Positions 44,493 to 54,880 of a DNA stretch of 64,000 nt are shown piece after piece. Both the position numbers and the translations under genes were made by a program. Positions within the stretch are counted from its first letter, which is position 1. Each line of letters starts with the position of its first letter. The notes under the pieces were generated by a model that saw only the letters and a program-made list of their open reading frames with translations, had not been told where the DNA came from and did no database searches. Location: positions 401,076 through 465,075 of the forward strand of contig JAOSJV010000011.1 in assembly GCA_027493935.1 (NCBI GenBank). The letters are read 5' to 3'. The DNA is from Burkholderiales bacterium. GTDB taxonomy: Bacteria; Pseudomonadota; Gammaproteobacteria; Burkholderiales; SG8-39.

Positions 44493-46179
44493 ATGGACAC
44501 GCAACGGCTGATTCTTCTCATCATCTTTTCGTTCTCGCTGCTTATGCTGTGGGAGGCTTGGCAGCGCGAGAACCAGCCGCCGCCGGCGGCCACGCAGCCT
44601 GGTGCGCCAATGGGGTCCACCGACGAGGCGGTCGACCTGCCGGCGCCCAGTGCGCCGCCGGCCGCGACGGCGCCTGCCGCCTCGCCAGCGCCCGGCGCCG
44701 TGCCGAGCACACCGGCCCCCGACGGTGCTTCGGCCGGACAGGGGACGACGGTCCGGGTGGAGACGGACGTGATCATCGCCGACATCAGCACGATCGGAGG
44801 CGACATCGTCCGGCTCGAGCTGCGCGACCATAAGGACACTGCCGACAAGCGCCGGAACCTGGTCCTCTTGTCGCCGGAGTTTCGCTACGCTGCGCAAAGC
44901 GGTCTGATCGGCGGCAATCTGCCCAATCACAAGACGCGCTTCACCGCCGCGGCAGATCGGTACGAGCTAGGAGATCGCGACTCGATCGAGGTCCGGCTCG
45001 AGGCGACTACGCCGGAAGGGGTGCAGGTCGCGAAGATCCTCACGTTCAGACGTGGCAGCTACGTGATCGACGTCACCAAGGAGCTGACCAACAAGGGCAG
45101 CACGCCGCTCGAGGCTCACGCGTACTTCCAGCTGACGCGCAACGACAAGTCGTTGCCAGGCGACACGTACCTGCTGCAGACCTACACCGGATTCGCGGTG
45201 TATAGCGAGCAGGACAAGTACGTGAAGGTGAGCTTCTCCGACGTCGAGAAGGGCAAGACCCCGTTCACCAAGAATGCCGACAACGGCTGGCTCGCCATGA
45301 TCCAGCATTATTTCGTGTCGGCGATCATCCCGCCGCCCGGCACCGCGCGCGAGTACTACACTCGGCGGCTCGCCGAGGGCCTCTACAGCGCGGGCGTCAT
45401 CGTCCCGCTGGCCCCGATCGCCGCCGGCGGCACCGGCAGGGTCTCGGTGCCGCTCTACGCCGGCCCGCAGGACGTTGCACAACTCGAAAAGCTCGCGCCC
45501 GGGCTCGAGTTGGTCGTCGACTACGGCTGGCTCACGATCCTCGCCGCCCCGATCTTCTGGCTGCTGCAGTGGATCCACCAGCTGGCAGGCAACTGGGGCG
45601 TCGCGATCATACTGCTCACCGTCCTGATCAAGGCGGTCTTCTACCCGCTCTCGGCGGCGAGCTACAAGTCGATGGCGCGGATGAAGAAGGTCACGCCGCG
45701 GCTGATGAAGCTGCGCGAGCAGTACGCAAACGACCGGACCAAGCTCAATCAGGCGATGATGGAGCTGTACAAGGAGGAGAAGATCAATCCGCTCGGCGGC
45801 TGCCTCCCGATCGTGGTGCAGATTCCAGTGTTCATCGCGCTCTACTGGGTGCTGCTCGGCAGCGTCGAACTGCGGCATGCACCGTTCTTCCGGATGGATC
45901 GAGGACCTTTCGGCACCGGATCCGTGGTACGTGCTCCCGGCGCTCGCGATGGCGTCGATGATCGTGCAGACCAAGATGAATCCGACGCCGCCCGATCCGG
46001 TGCAGGCGAAGATCATGATGATCATGCCGTTCGCCTTCGGCGTGATGTTCTTCTTCTTTCCGGCCGGCTTGGTGCTGTACTGGCTCGTGAACAACATCCT
46101 GTCGATCGCGCAGCAGTGGCAGATCACCCGCATGCTCGACAGCGGCGAGAAGAAGCGGCCGGCGGAGGCGAAGCAGTGA
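44493..46179 (+). CDS. yidC: Membrane protein insertase YidC; one indel
   Basis: With one correction the protein is 561 residues. It has an N-terminal anchor ([18 protein letters not shown]), a Pro/Ala-rich linker, the periplasmic P1 domain, and the conserved C-terminal helices ([77 protein letters not shown]). It inserts and folds inner-membrane proteins with or without Sec. The frame breaks at the CC at 45890-45891; deleting one C gives [20 protein letters not shown]. Confidence 0.95.
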
Positions 46180-46262
46180 GGCGGGGCGCGAAGTCGGTCG
46201 CACCGTGAGCATCCAGTACGGTCGCCTGCGCTGCGAGCGCTGATCCCGGGGTGGCGCCCGTC

Positions 46263-47609
46263 ATGCGCGCCGCAGCGCTCGATACCATCGCCGCCATTGC
46301 CACCGCCCAGGACGCGCGGGCATCGGCGTCGTGCGGGTTTCGGGCCGGGGTCGAATCCCTCGCGCGCGCGCTGCTCGGGCGCTTGCCAGCGCCGCGCCGC
46401 GCGACGCGCGCGACGTTCCTGGACGCGGACGGCGCCGCGATCGACGACGGGATCGCGCTCTACTTCCCGGCGCCCCGGTCGTACACCGGCGAAGACGTGC
46501 TCGAGCTGCAGGGCCACGGCGGGCCGGTCGTGCTGCGCATGCTGCTCGCGCGCTGTCTCGCGCTCGGCGCGCGTATCGCCGAGCCGGGCGAGTTCACGCG
46601 TCGCGCGTACCTGAACGACAAGCTCGACCTGGCGCAGGCCGAGGCGGTCGCCGACCTCATCGAGTCGGCGACCGCGGCGGCGGCACGGTGCGCGATGCGC
46701 TCGCTGCGCGGCGAGTTCTCCGACGCGATCGACGCGCTTGCCGGGCAGCTCGTCGAGCTGCGCCTGCTGGTCGAAGCGACGCTCGACTTTCCTGAGGAGG
46801 AGGTCGACGCGCCCGATCATGCCGACGCGCGGCGGCGCCTCGACGCAGTGCGCGCCGTGCTCGACCGTGCGCTCGAGCGCGCGCGGCAAGGCAGCCTGCT
46901 GCGGGCCGGCATTCACGTCGTGCTGGCAGGACGACCGAATGTCGGCAAGTCCAGCCTGTTGAACCGCCTCGCCGGCGAGGACCTCGCGATCGTGACCGCG
47001 ATCCCCGGGACGACGCGCGACACCGTGCGACAGGCGATCGATGTCGACGGCGTGCCACTCAACGTCGTGGACACCGCAGGCCTGCGCGAGGCCAAGGACG
47101 AGGTCGAGCGGCTCGGCATCGCGCGGACCTGGAGTGAGATCGAGCGCGCCGACCTGCTGCTCCTCGTGGTCGATGCGCGCGACGGCGTTACCTCGGGCGA
47201 CGAGGCGGTCGTGGCCCGGCTGCCGGCCCGGCTGAAGCGCGTCATCGTGCACAACAAGATCGACCTCACCGCCGATACGCCGCGGGTCGAGGAGCGCGCG
47301 GACGACACCCATGTGTACGCCTCCGCGAGGACCGGCGCGGGCATCGATCTGCTCGGCTGCACGCTGCTTGCGCGGTGCGGATGGTCGCACGACGCCGAGG
47401 AGAGCGTGTTCATGGCGCGCGATCGGCATCTCGTTGCGCTGCGACGTGCCGGCGAGCGGCTTGCCGCCGCGGCTGGGGTGTTCGGTCAGGCCGAGCTGCT
47501 TGCCGAGGAGCTGCGGCTCGCGCACGCCGAGCTCACCGCGATCACCGGCGAGTTCACCCCTGACGATCTGCTCGGCGAGATCTTCTCCCGATTCTGCATC
47601 GGCAAGTGA
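46263..47609 (+). CDS. mnmE: tRNA modification GTPase MnmE; compensating indels near N-terminus
   Basis: The protein is 448 residues. GTPase motifs are [12 protein letters not shown] (G1), DTAGLREA (G3) and NKID (G4), and the catalytic C-terminal FCIGK is intact. With MnmG it installs carboxymethylaminomethyl groups on wobble uridine 34. Residues about 15-29 are scrambled: the other frame reads [13 protein letters not shown], the expected family sequence. An indel at the C3 run 46306-46308 and an opposite one at the G4 run 46347-46350 explain this. An in-frame GTG at 46251 is an alternative start. Confidence 0.93.
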   Translation: MRAAALDTIAAIATAQDARASASCGFRAGVESLARALLGRLPAPRRATRATFLDADGAAIDDGIALYFPAPRSYTGEDVLELQGHGGPVVLRMLLARCLALGARIAEPGEFTRRAYLNDKLDLAQAEAVADLIESATAAAARCAMRSLRGEFSDAIDALAGQLVELRLLVEATLDFPEEEVDAPDHADARRRLDAVRAVLDRALERARQGSLLRAGIHVVLAGRPNVGKSSLLNRLAGEDLAIVTAIPGTTRDTVRQAIDVDGVPLNVVDTAGLREAKDEVERLGIARTWSEIERADLLLLVVDARDGVTSGDEAVVARLPARLKRVIVHNKIDLTADTPRVEERADDTHVYASARTGAGIDLLGCTLLARCGWSHDAEESVFMARDRHLVALRRAGERLAAAAGVFGQAELLAEELRLAHAELTAITGEFTPDDLLGEIFSRFCIGK

Positions 47610-47787
47610 GCCGGCGACGGGCTTCGGTCGCTGGCGCGCATGAGCGGCTCCGGCGGGCTAGGCCCGGTTTCGGGGCTGAATCATGTTAGAGTCTTGCCCC
47701 CGATTCTCGATGCCCGTGCGCCGGGTCCCGTGCTCCCGGGACCTGCCGCAAGAGGCTTCCATCCCGATCGAGCACGAGGCTATCCAG

Positions 47788-49617
47788 ATGAACCAACCCT
47801 ACACCCCGCGCATCGACGTTCCGGCCCACGTGCGCAACCGTCGCGCCATCGAGTGGGTGGCCGAGGTGGCGGCGCTCGCCAAGCCCGACCGGATCGTCTG
47901 GTGCGACGGATCGAAGGCCGAGTACGACAGGCTCTGCGAGGAGATGGTGCGGGCCGGTATGCTCCATCGCCTCAACCCCGCCAAGCGTCCGAACAGCTTT
48001 CTTGCCCGCTCCGACCCAACCGACGTCGCCCGCATGGAGGACCGCACGTTCATCTGTTGCGAGCGCCGCGAGGATGCGGGCCCGACCAACAACTGGGTCG
48101 CGCCGCGCGAGATGCGGGCGAAGCTCGCCGGGCTCTTCGACGGCTGCATGCGCGGGCGCACGATGTACGTCGTGCCGTTCTCGATGGGACCGCTCGGCTC
48201 GCACATCGCGCACATCGGCATCGAGCTCTCGGATTCGCCCTACGTCGTCGTGAACATGCACATCATGACGCGCGTGTCGAACCGAGTCTGGGAGCTGCTC
48301 GGCCACGACGGCGTCTTCGTGCCCTGCGTGCATTCGGTGGGCGCGCCGCTCGTGCCGGGTGCGGCCGACGTGCCATGGCCGTGCAGCAAGGACCACAAGT
48401 ACATCGTCCATTTCCCGGAATCGCGCGAGATCTGGTCGTTCGGATCCGGCTACGGCGGGAACGCGCTGCTCGGCAAGAAATGCCTCGCGCTGCGGATCGC
48501 GTCGGTCATGGGCCGCGACCAGGGGTGGCTCGCCGAGCACATGCTGATCCTGGGCGTCACCGATCCGTCGGGCCGCAAGACCTATGTGACTGGCGCGTTT
48601 CCGAGCGCGTGCGGCAAGACCAACTTCGCGATGCTGGTGCCGCCGCCCGCCTTCGAGGGCTGGAAGGTGACCACCATCGGGGAGGACATCGCCTGGATCA
48701 AGCCGGGGAGGGACGGAAGGCTCTACGCCATCAACCCCGAGGCGGGGCTGTTCGGCGTGGCGCCGGGAACCTCCGAGCGGACCAATCCGAACTGCATGGC
48801 GACGCTGCGCGAAAACGTGATCTTCACGAATGTCGCGCTCACCCCCGACGCGGACGTCTGGTGGGAGGGGATGACGAAGGAACCGCCGCGCGAGCTGATC
48901 GACTGGCGCGGCGAGCACTGGACGCCCGAATCAGGCCGGCTGGCGGCCCATCCGAACGCCCGCTTCACCGTGCCGGCCGCGCAGCTGCCGTCCATCGATC
49001 CGGACTGGGAGAATCCCGATGGCGTGCCGATCTCGGCGTTCCTTTTCGGCGGCCGCCGCTCGAACACGGTGCCGCTCGTCGTGCAGGCCTTCAACTGGAC
49101 CGACGGGGTGTACTTGGCTGCGACGATGGGCTCGGAAACGACCGCCGCGGCCACGGGCAAGGTCGGTGTGGTCCGCCGTGATCCGTTCGCGATGATTCCG
49201 TTCTGCGGCTACAACATGGCCGACTATTTCGGCCACTGGCTGAAGCTCGGCTGGAGCGCGGCGCAGCGGCCGCAAATCTTCCAAGTGAACTGGTTTCGCA
49301 CCGACGCGGAGGGGCGGTTCATCTGGCCGGGCTTCGGCGAGAACATGCGCGTGTTGAAGTGGGTCGTCGAGCGCGTCCACGGCGCAGCAAAAGCGACCGA
49401 GACGCCGCTGGGCTGGGTGCCCGATTTCGATGACCTCGAGTGGGCGGGACTCGACCGCTTCTCGCGCGATCAGTACCGGGCGGCGACTTCCATCAAGCAC
49501 GACGAGTGGGAGGCGGAGCTCGCCTCGCATGACGAGCTTCTCGAGAAGCTGAAGGACCGTCTGCCGCGGCAGCTGCAGCTCCGGCGCGAGATGCTCCATC
49601 TCGATCTAAAGGCCTGA
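47788..49617 (+). CDS. pckG: Phosphoenolpyruvate carboxykinase (GTP)
   Basis: The protein is 609 residues, the GTP-type length. Motifs include the P-loop-like [11 protein letters not shown] (about residue 271), [22 protein letters not shown] (about 215) and the PEP site region [15 protein letters not shown]. It converts oxaloacetate and GTP to phosphoenolpyruvate and CO2, which is needed for gluconeogenesis on aromatic or organic acids. The ATG at 47788 has a GAGG site; the open frame extends 35 codons upstream without family resemblance. Confidence 0.95.
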   Translation: MNQPYTPRIDVPAHVRNRRAIEWVAEVAALAKPDRIVWCDGSKAEYDRLCEEMVRAGMLHRLNPAKRPNSFLARSDPTDVARMEDRTFICCERREDAGPTNNWVAPREMRAKLAGLFDGCMRGRTMYVVPFSMGPLGSHIAHIGIELSDSPYVVVNMHIMTRVSNRVWELLGHDGVFVPCVHSVGAPLVPGAADVPWPCSKDHKYIVHFPESREIWSFGSGYGGNALLGKKCLALRIASVMGRDQGWLAEHMLILGVTDPSGRKTYVTGAFPSACGKTNFAMLVPPPAFEGWKVTTIGEDIAWIKPGRDGRLYAINPEAGLFGVAPGTSERTNPNCMATLRENVIFTNVALTPDADVWWEGMTKEPPRELIDWRGEHWTPESGRLAAHPNARFTVPAAQLPSIDPDWENPDGVPISAFLFGGRRSNTVPLVVQAFNWTDGVYLAATMGSETTAAATGKVGVVRRDPFAMIPFCGYNMADYFGHWLKLGWSAAQRPQIFQVNWFRTDAEGRFIWPGFGENMRVLKWVVERVHGAAKATETPLGWVPDFDDLEWAGLDRFSRDQYRAATSIKHDEWEAELASHDELLEKLKDRLPRQLQLRREMLHLDLKA

Positions 49618-49722
49618 GAAGGCGGCGGCGGGCCGCGAGAACGCTGCGGCGCGTTCGAGCGCCGCGGCAGATGGGCTCCCGCGCCGGGGGATTCGCGTCC
49701 TGGACGGTGTGGCAACGTACCG

Positions 49723-51063
49723 ATGACGCACGTCTTCCATCGCGATCTGCGGCAGTCCTACCCGGTCGCCGTGCTCGGCGAGGGCGTTTACCTGATCGAC
49801 GCGGATGGCAAGCGCTACCTCGATGCCTCCGGCGGTGCGGCAGTCTCGTGCCTCGGGCACTCGGATCGAACCGTGGTCGACGCGATCAAGGGGCAGCTCG
49901 ATCGGCTCGCCTTCGCGCATACCTCGTTCTTCACCAATGAGCCGATGGAACGTCTCGCCGACGTCCTCGTCGCGCAGGCGCCCGCCGGGCTCAGTCACGT
50001 GTACTTCGTATCCGGCGGTTCCGAGGCGATGGAGGCCGCCCTCAAGCTCGCGCGCCAGTACTTCCTCGAGATCGGGCAGCCGCGGCGGCGCCATATCATC
50101 GCGCGGCGGCAGAGCTACCACGGCAATACCCTCGGAGCGCTGGCGGCCGGCGGGAACCTCTGGCGGCGGAGGCAGTACGAGCCGTTGCTGTTTGCGGCGA
50201 CGCACGTCTCACCCTGCTACGCATACCGCGAGCGCGAAGCGGACGAGACCGAGGACGAATACGCGGCGCGCCTGGCCGACGAGCTCGACGCGGCGATTGG
50301 CGCGCTGGGTCCGGAGAGCGTGATCGCCTTCTGCGCCGAAACCGTGGCTGGTGCGACGCTCGGTGCGGTGCCGCCGGTGCCGGGATACTTCCGCCGCATT
50401 CGCGAAGTCTGCGACCGGCACCGCGTACTGCTGATTCTCGACGAGGTGATGTGCGGCATGGGACGGACCGGCGCGCTGTTCGCGTGCGCGCAGGAAGAGG
50501 TCTCCCCGGATATCGTTTGCATCGCCAAGGGCCTGGGCGCAGGCTATCAGCCGATCGGTGCAGCGCTCGCGTCGTCGCGCATCGTCGAGGCCCTGCGCGG
50601 CGGCAGCGGCTTTTTCCAGCACGGTCATACTTACCTCGGCCACGCAGCCGCGTGCGCCGGAGCGCTCGCCGTGCAGCACGTGATCCGGGAGCGCGACCTG
50701 CTCGCCAACGTGCGGCGCATGGGGGCGCTCCTCGAGGGCAAGCTGCGCGAGCGGTTCGGGGGGCACCCGCACGTCGGCGACATCCGCGGCCGCGGTCTCT
50801 TCTGGGGCGTCGAGCTGGTGCGTGACCGGGCGCGGAAGGCGCCGTTCGATCCCGCGCTGCGCGTGCATGCCCAAGTGAAGGCGCGCGCGCTCGCGCACGG
50901 ACTCGTGTGCTACCCTATGGGCGGCACGGTCGACGGCCAACGCGGCGATCACGTGCTGCTCGCGCCGCCCTTCATCATCGACGAGGCGCACCTCGACGAA
51001 ATCACCGACAAGCTATCCGCAGCTCTGGAGGAAGCGCTCCCGAGCGCGGATGCGTTCGCCTGA
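49723..51063 (+). CDS. Class III (PLP-dependent) aminotransferase
   Basis: The protein is 446 residues. [17 protein letters not shown] (about residue 98), [18 protein letters not shown] (about 239) with the PLP-contact Asp, and [15 protein letters not shown] with the Schiff-base Lys (about 269) are plain class III features. The substrate could be an omega-amino acid or taurine-type amine; the family is too broad to say. It stands directly before a TAXI-TRAP transporter, so the transporter may import its substrate. Confidence 0.88.
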   Translation: MTHVFHRDLRQSYPVAVLGEGVYLIDADGKRYLDASGGAAVSCLGHSDRTVVDAIKGQLDRLAFAHTSFFTNEPMERLADVLVAQAPAGLSHVYFVSGGSEAMEAALKLARQYFLEIGQPRRRHIIARRQSYHGNTLGALAAGGNLWRRRQYEPLLFAATHVSPCYAYREREADETEDEYAARLADELDAAIGALGPESVIAFCAETVAGATLGAVPPVPGYFRRIREVCDRHRVLLILDEVMCGMGRTGALFACAQEEVSPDIVCIAKGLGAGYQPIGAALASSRIVEALRGGSGFFQHGHTYLGHAAACAGALAVQHVIRERDLLANVRRMGALLEGKLRERFGGHPHVGDIRGRGLFWGVELVRDRARKAPFDPALRVHAQVKARALAHGLVCYPMGGTVDGQRGDHVLLAPPFIIDEAHLDEITDKLSAALEEALPSADAFA

Positions 51064-51108
51064 GGCCGCGCGCGGCGGGCCGTGACCGCACACTAGCGGA
51101 GGAGAGAG

Positions 51109-52072
51109 ATGAAACTGGTAGCGTTTCTTCTGGCTGCAGTATCCGGCGGGCTCGCCGCCGGCCCGGCGGTTGCGCAACAGAAGTTCATCACGATCGGCAC
51201 CGGGGGCGTCACCGGGGTGTACTACGCGGCCGGCGGCGCGATCTGCCGTTTGGTGAACAAGGATCGGGCAAAGCACGGATTACGCTGCTCTGTGGAGTCG
51301 ACGGGGGGTCGGTCTTCAACATCAACACGATCAAGGCCGGCGAGCTCGACATGGGCGTCGCGCAGTCCGACGTCCACTACAATGCGACGAGGGGCCTCGC
51401 GCAGTTCAAGGACGCTGGACCGTTTGGCGACCTTCGCGCGGTGATGTCGCTGCATCCGGAGCCGTTCACCGTCGTTGCCCGCAAGGAGGTCGGAATCAAG
51501 AGCTTCGCCGACTTCAAGGGCAAGCGGTTCAACGTCGGCAACCCGGGATCCGGGACGCGCGCTTCGATGGAGGAGTTGCTCGCGGCGATGGGCTGGACGA
51601 TGTCGGCCTTCTCGCTCGCCTCCGAGCTCAAGGCGGACGAGCACGGTCCGGCGCTCTGCGACGGCAAGATCGACGGATTTTTCTATGCCGTCGGCCATCC
51701 CTCCGCCAACATCCAGGATCCGACGACGACCTGTGCGGCACAGCTGATCCCGCTGACCGGACCGGCGGTGGACAAGCTCGTCGCCGGCAGGCCGTATTAC
51801 GCGAAGGCGACGATTCCGGCGGGGCTGTATCCGAACAATCCCCAGACCACCCGACGTATGGGGTGCTCGCGACCTTCGTCACTTCGGCCAAGGTTCCCGA
51901 TGCGGTCGTGAATACGGTGGTCCGGGCCGTGTTCGAGAACTTCGACGATTTCCGGAAGCTGCATCCGGCGCTGGCGAGTCTCAAGGCGGACAACATGGTG
52001 AGGGACGGGCTCTCCGCGCCGTTGCACCCCGGCGCCGCGCGCTACTACCGCGAGAAAGGCTGGATCAAGTAG
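51109..52072 (+). CDS. TAXI-family TRAP transporter solute-binding protein; two indels
   Basis: With two corrections the protein is 321 residues: a signal peptide ([23 protein letters not shown]), then [25 protein letters not shown], the TAXI signature, and [21 protein letters not shown]. The frame breaks at the G6 run 51303-51308 (one lost G) and at 51845 (one lost G; restores [16 protein letters not shown]). It is a periplasmic receptor, and the fused TRAP permease follows 90 bp later. TAXI proteins bind acidic or amino-containing small molecules such as glutamate or other carboxylates; the ligand here is unknown. Confidence 0.88.
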
Positions 52073-52162
52073 CGCGTGTGGTCGGCGGCAGCCGCGCGCC
52101 GTCGCCTGCAGCGCTGATCAGCGGACGGGCGGGCGCGCGCCCGCGCGCCGGGCGGGGGACGC

Positions 52163-54748
52163 ATGGGCGACGATCGGGGAGCAGCGCCGGGTGAGGCTCC
52201 GCTCGACGACTTGAAGCAGCTCGTTGCGGATGCGGACACGGGCGGCCGGTCAATTCACGGGTGGGCAGGGCGGGTCGTTTTCGGCGTCGCGCTGCTGTGG
52301 TCGCTGTTCCAGCTCTGGTACGCGTCGCCGCTGCCGTTCGCGCTGGGCGTCGGGATCCTGAACGACACCGAGGCGCGCGCGCTGCATCTCGGCATTGCGC
52401 TCTTTCTCGCATTCCTGGCGTTCGCGCCGTCGCGCGCCGCTTCGCGCACGGCGATTCGGTGGATCGACTGGGTGCTCGCCGCGCTCGGCGCGTTCGCCGG
52501 TGCGTACTTGCTGCTCTTCTATCGCGAGCTTGCCGAGCGACCGGGAATCCCGATCACGATCGACCTCGTCACCGCGACGATCGGCATCGTGCTGCTGCTC
52601 GAGGCGACGCGACGTGCGGTGGGCTGGCCGATGGCTGTCCTCGCGTGCGTGTTCCTCGCCTACGTCTTCCTCGGGCCTCACCTGCCCGAGGTCGTCTCGC
52701 ACAAAGGCGCTTCGCTGCAGCGGGCCTTGTCGCACATGTGGCTCACCACCGAGGGCGTCTTCGGCGTCGCCCTCGGCGTTTCCGTAGGATACATCTTCAT
52801 CTTCGTGGTCTTCGGGACGCTGCTCGATCGCGCGGGCGCAGGCAACTACATGATGCAGGTGTCGTTCGCGCTGCTCGGACACCTGCGCGGCGGCCCGGCG
52901 AAGGTCGCCGTCGTGTCCTCGGGGCTGAACGGCTTGATCGCGGGCTCGTCGGTGTCGAACGTCGTGTCGGGCGGAATCTTCACCATCCCGCTCATGAAGC
53001 GCGCCGGCTACGGCGGGGTCAAGGCCGGGGCAATCGAAACCGCGTCGTCGGTGAACGGGCAGATTATGCCACCGGTGATGGGCGCCGCCGCCTTCCTGAT
53101 GGTTGAGTACGTGGGCATTCCGTACTCGGAGGTCGTGAAGCACGCGTTCCTCCCGGCGACCATCTCGTATATCGCGCTCTTCTACATCGTTCATCTCGAG
53201 GCGCTCAAGCTGGGGCTGCAACCGATGGCGCGCGCGCGCGATCGCTCGTTCGGACGGCGGGCCGTCTCCTGGGGCCTCGGCGTGAGCGGTACGATCGTCG
53301 TCCTGGCGGCGGTGTACTGGTTCGCAGCCGGCGTGAAGCTGCTGCTGGGCGCGAACGCGCCCTGGCTGCTCGGCGCCGCGGTCGCGGCACTCTATGTGTG
53401 GACCGTACGCGTCGCAAGCCGATGCCCCGATCTGCCCGAGGACATCGACGTCGAGGACCCTCTGCTGCCCGAGACTTGGCCCACCGTGCGAGCGGGATTG
53501 CACTTTCTGATCCCGATCGGGATGCTGGTGTGGTGCCTGATGATCGAGGAGCTGTCGCCGGCGCTGTCGGCGTTCTGGGCGACGGCGACGCTGATCGCGC
53601 TGATGCTGACCCAGCGGCCGCTCATCGCGGCGTTTCGCGGGACGGGCGCGCTTCGCACCGCGTTGCGGGCCGGCGCGCGCGACGTCATCGGCGGATTGAA
53701 CGACGGTGCGCGCAACATGATCGGGATCGGGATCGCGACCGCGACCGCGGGAATCATCGTGGGCGGCATCACGCTGACAGGACTCGGTCTGCGCATGACC
53801 GACTTCGTCGAGGTGGTCTCGCAAGGCAACGTGGCCGCAATGCTGTTCTTCACGGCGTTCGTCTGTCTCGTGCTGGGTCTCGGCGTGCCGACCACGGCCA
53901 ACTACATCCTGGTCGCCACGCTGATGGCGCCGGTGATCGTGGAACTCGGCGCCCAGAGCGGGCTGGTCATCCCGCTCATCGCGGTGCATCTGTTTGTTTT
54001 CTACTTCGGGATCATGGGCGACATCACGCCGCCGGTCGGACTCGCCACGTTCGCTGCGGCCGCCATCTCCGGCGAGGACCCCATCCGGACGGGCGTGCAA
54101 GGCAGCCTGTACGCCGTGCGCACCGTGGTGCTGCCGTTCGTGTTCGTCTTCAATCCGCTGCTGTTGCTGATCGACGTGCGTGGTTGGGGCGAGGTGCTCT
54201 TGGTGGCCTGCAGCGCGATCGTGGCGTCGCTCGCATTCGCGGCCGCGACGATGGCGTACTTTCGCGTCCGGTGCCGCGCATGGGAGGTCCTCGCACTGCT
54301 GCTCGTGACGTTCGCGCTGTTCCGGCCCGATTTCTTCTGGGACCGGCTGTATCCACCGTACCGGGACGTCCGTGCCGCGCAAGCATTCGCGCTGGCGAAG
54401 GAAGTGCCGCCGAACGAGCGGTTCGTGGTCGTGATCGAGGGGACGAACATCGAAGGCGAGGATGTACGCAAGACCGTCGGCGTGCGTCTGGGCGCGCCGG
54501 GCGAGGGACGCGCGCGTCTCGCCGAGGCTGGACTGGTGCTGGTCACGCTAGGGGATGAGGTGCAAGTGGGGCAGGTCCGGTTCGGCAGCCGGGCGAGAAA
54601 GACGGGTTTCGAGCAGGGTTGGCGGGTGGTGGCGGTCAAGGTGCCCGCGGATCGACCGTCCGCCCACTGGATATACCTGCCGGCGGTCATTGCGGTCGCC
54701 GGCATCTGGGTGGTTCAGGGGCAGCGGCTACGCACAGCGCCTACTTGA
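52163..54748 (+). CDS. TRAP transporter fused permease with DUF3394 C-terminus
   Basis: The protein is 861 residues. The N-terminal part has the small-subunit helices, then the large permease with VSSGLNGLIAGSSVSNVVSGGIFTIPLMKRAGYGG (about 252) and PPVMGAAAFLMVEYVGIPY (about 296), as in TAXI-type fused TRAP permeases. The last about 100 residues are a soluble domain like DUF3394 (FVVVIEGTNIEGEDVRKTVG to RPSAHWIYLPAV). It uses an ion gradient to import the TAXI ligand. It forms a set with the upstream receptor and probably with the aminotransferase. Confidence 0.9.
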   Translation: MGDDRGAAPGEAPLDDLKQLVADADTGGRSIHGWAGRVVFGVALLWSLFQLWYASPLPFALGVGILNDTEARALHLGIALFLAFLAFAPSRAASRTAIRWIDWVLAALGAFAGAYLLLFYRELAERPGIPITIDLVTATIGIVLLLEATRRAVGWPMAVLACVFLAYVFLGPHLPEVVSHKGASLQRALSHMWLTTEGVFGVALGVSVGYIFIFVVFGTLLDRAGAGNYMMQVSFALLGHLRGGPAKVAVVSSGLNGLIAGSSVSNVVSGGIFTIPLMKRAGYGGVKAGAIETASSVNGQIMPPVMGAAAFLMVEYVGIPYSEVVKHAFLPATISYIALFYIVHLEALKLGLQPMARARDRSFGRRAVSWGLGVSGTIVVLAAVYWFAAGVKLLLGANAPWLLGAAVAALYVWTVRVASRCPDLPEDIDVEDPLLPETWPTVRAGLHFLIPIGMLVWCLMIEELSPALSAFWATATLIALMLTQRPLIAAFRGTGALRTALRAGARDVIGGLNDGARNMIGIGIATATAGIIVGGITLTGLGLRMTDFVEVVSQGNVAAMLFFTAFVCLVLGLGVPTTANYILVATLMAPVIVELGAQSGLVIPLIAVHLFVFYFGIMGDITPPVGLATFAAAAISGEDPIRTGVQGSLYAVRTVVLPFVFVFNPLLLLIDVRGWGEVLLVACSAIVASLAFAAATMAYFRVRCRAWEVLALLLVTFALFRPDFFWDRLYPPYRDVRAAQAFALAKEVPPNERFVVVIEGTNIEGEDVRKTVGVRLGAPGEGRARLAEAGLVLVTLGDEVQVGQVRFGSRARKTGFEQGWRVVAVKVPADRPSAHWIYLPAVIAVAGIWVVQGQRLRTAPT

Positions 54749-54775
54749 AAGTCATTGAAAACAGTGTGTTATAGT
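54745..54775 (+). promoter_or_regulatory. mnmG operon promoter (candidate)
   Basis: TTGAAA at 54745-54750 and TATAGT at 54770-54775 are separated by 19 bp; a second TTGAAA at 54755 is too close. The stretch TTGAAAACAGTGTGTTATAG is markedly AT-rich. It lies between the TRAP permease stop and the parS sites and is about 105 bp upstream of mnmG. Confidence 0.4.
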
Positions 54776-54792
54776 TAATTCGGGCGCAGGAT

Positions 54793-54808
54793 TGTTCCAC
54801 GTGGAACC
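54793..54808. promoter_or_regulatory. parS site 1
   Basis: TGTTCCACGTGGAACC matches the bacterial parS consensus TGTTCCACGTGGAACA at 15 of 16 positions. It is a ParB/CTP clamp loading site for chromosome segregation. It lies about 73 bp upstream of mnmG and 3.4 kb from parB. Confidence 0.9.
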
Positions 54809-54817
54809 TCCGGGCGA

Positions 54818-54833
54818 CGTTCCACGTGGAACA
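54818..54833. promoter_or_regulatory. parS site 2
   Basis: CGTTCCACGTGGAACA matches the parS consensus at 15 of 16 positions. It is 25 bp downstream of site 1, measured start to start, so the two palindromes lie on nearly the same or opposite helical faces (about 2.4 turns). Confidence 0.9.
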
Positions 54834-54880
54834 CGGATACGCAAACCGCGTATCATTGCCGCGTTGTCAGATCAGTGACG

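Noticed and set aside
52250..54382. 710-residue minus-strand frame opposite the TRAP permease
   Set aside because: It is His/Arg/Asp-rich shadow sequence; the plus strand encodes a convincing permease.
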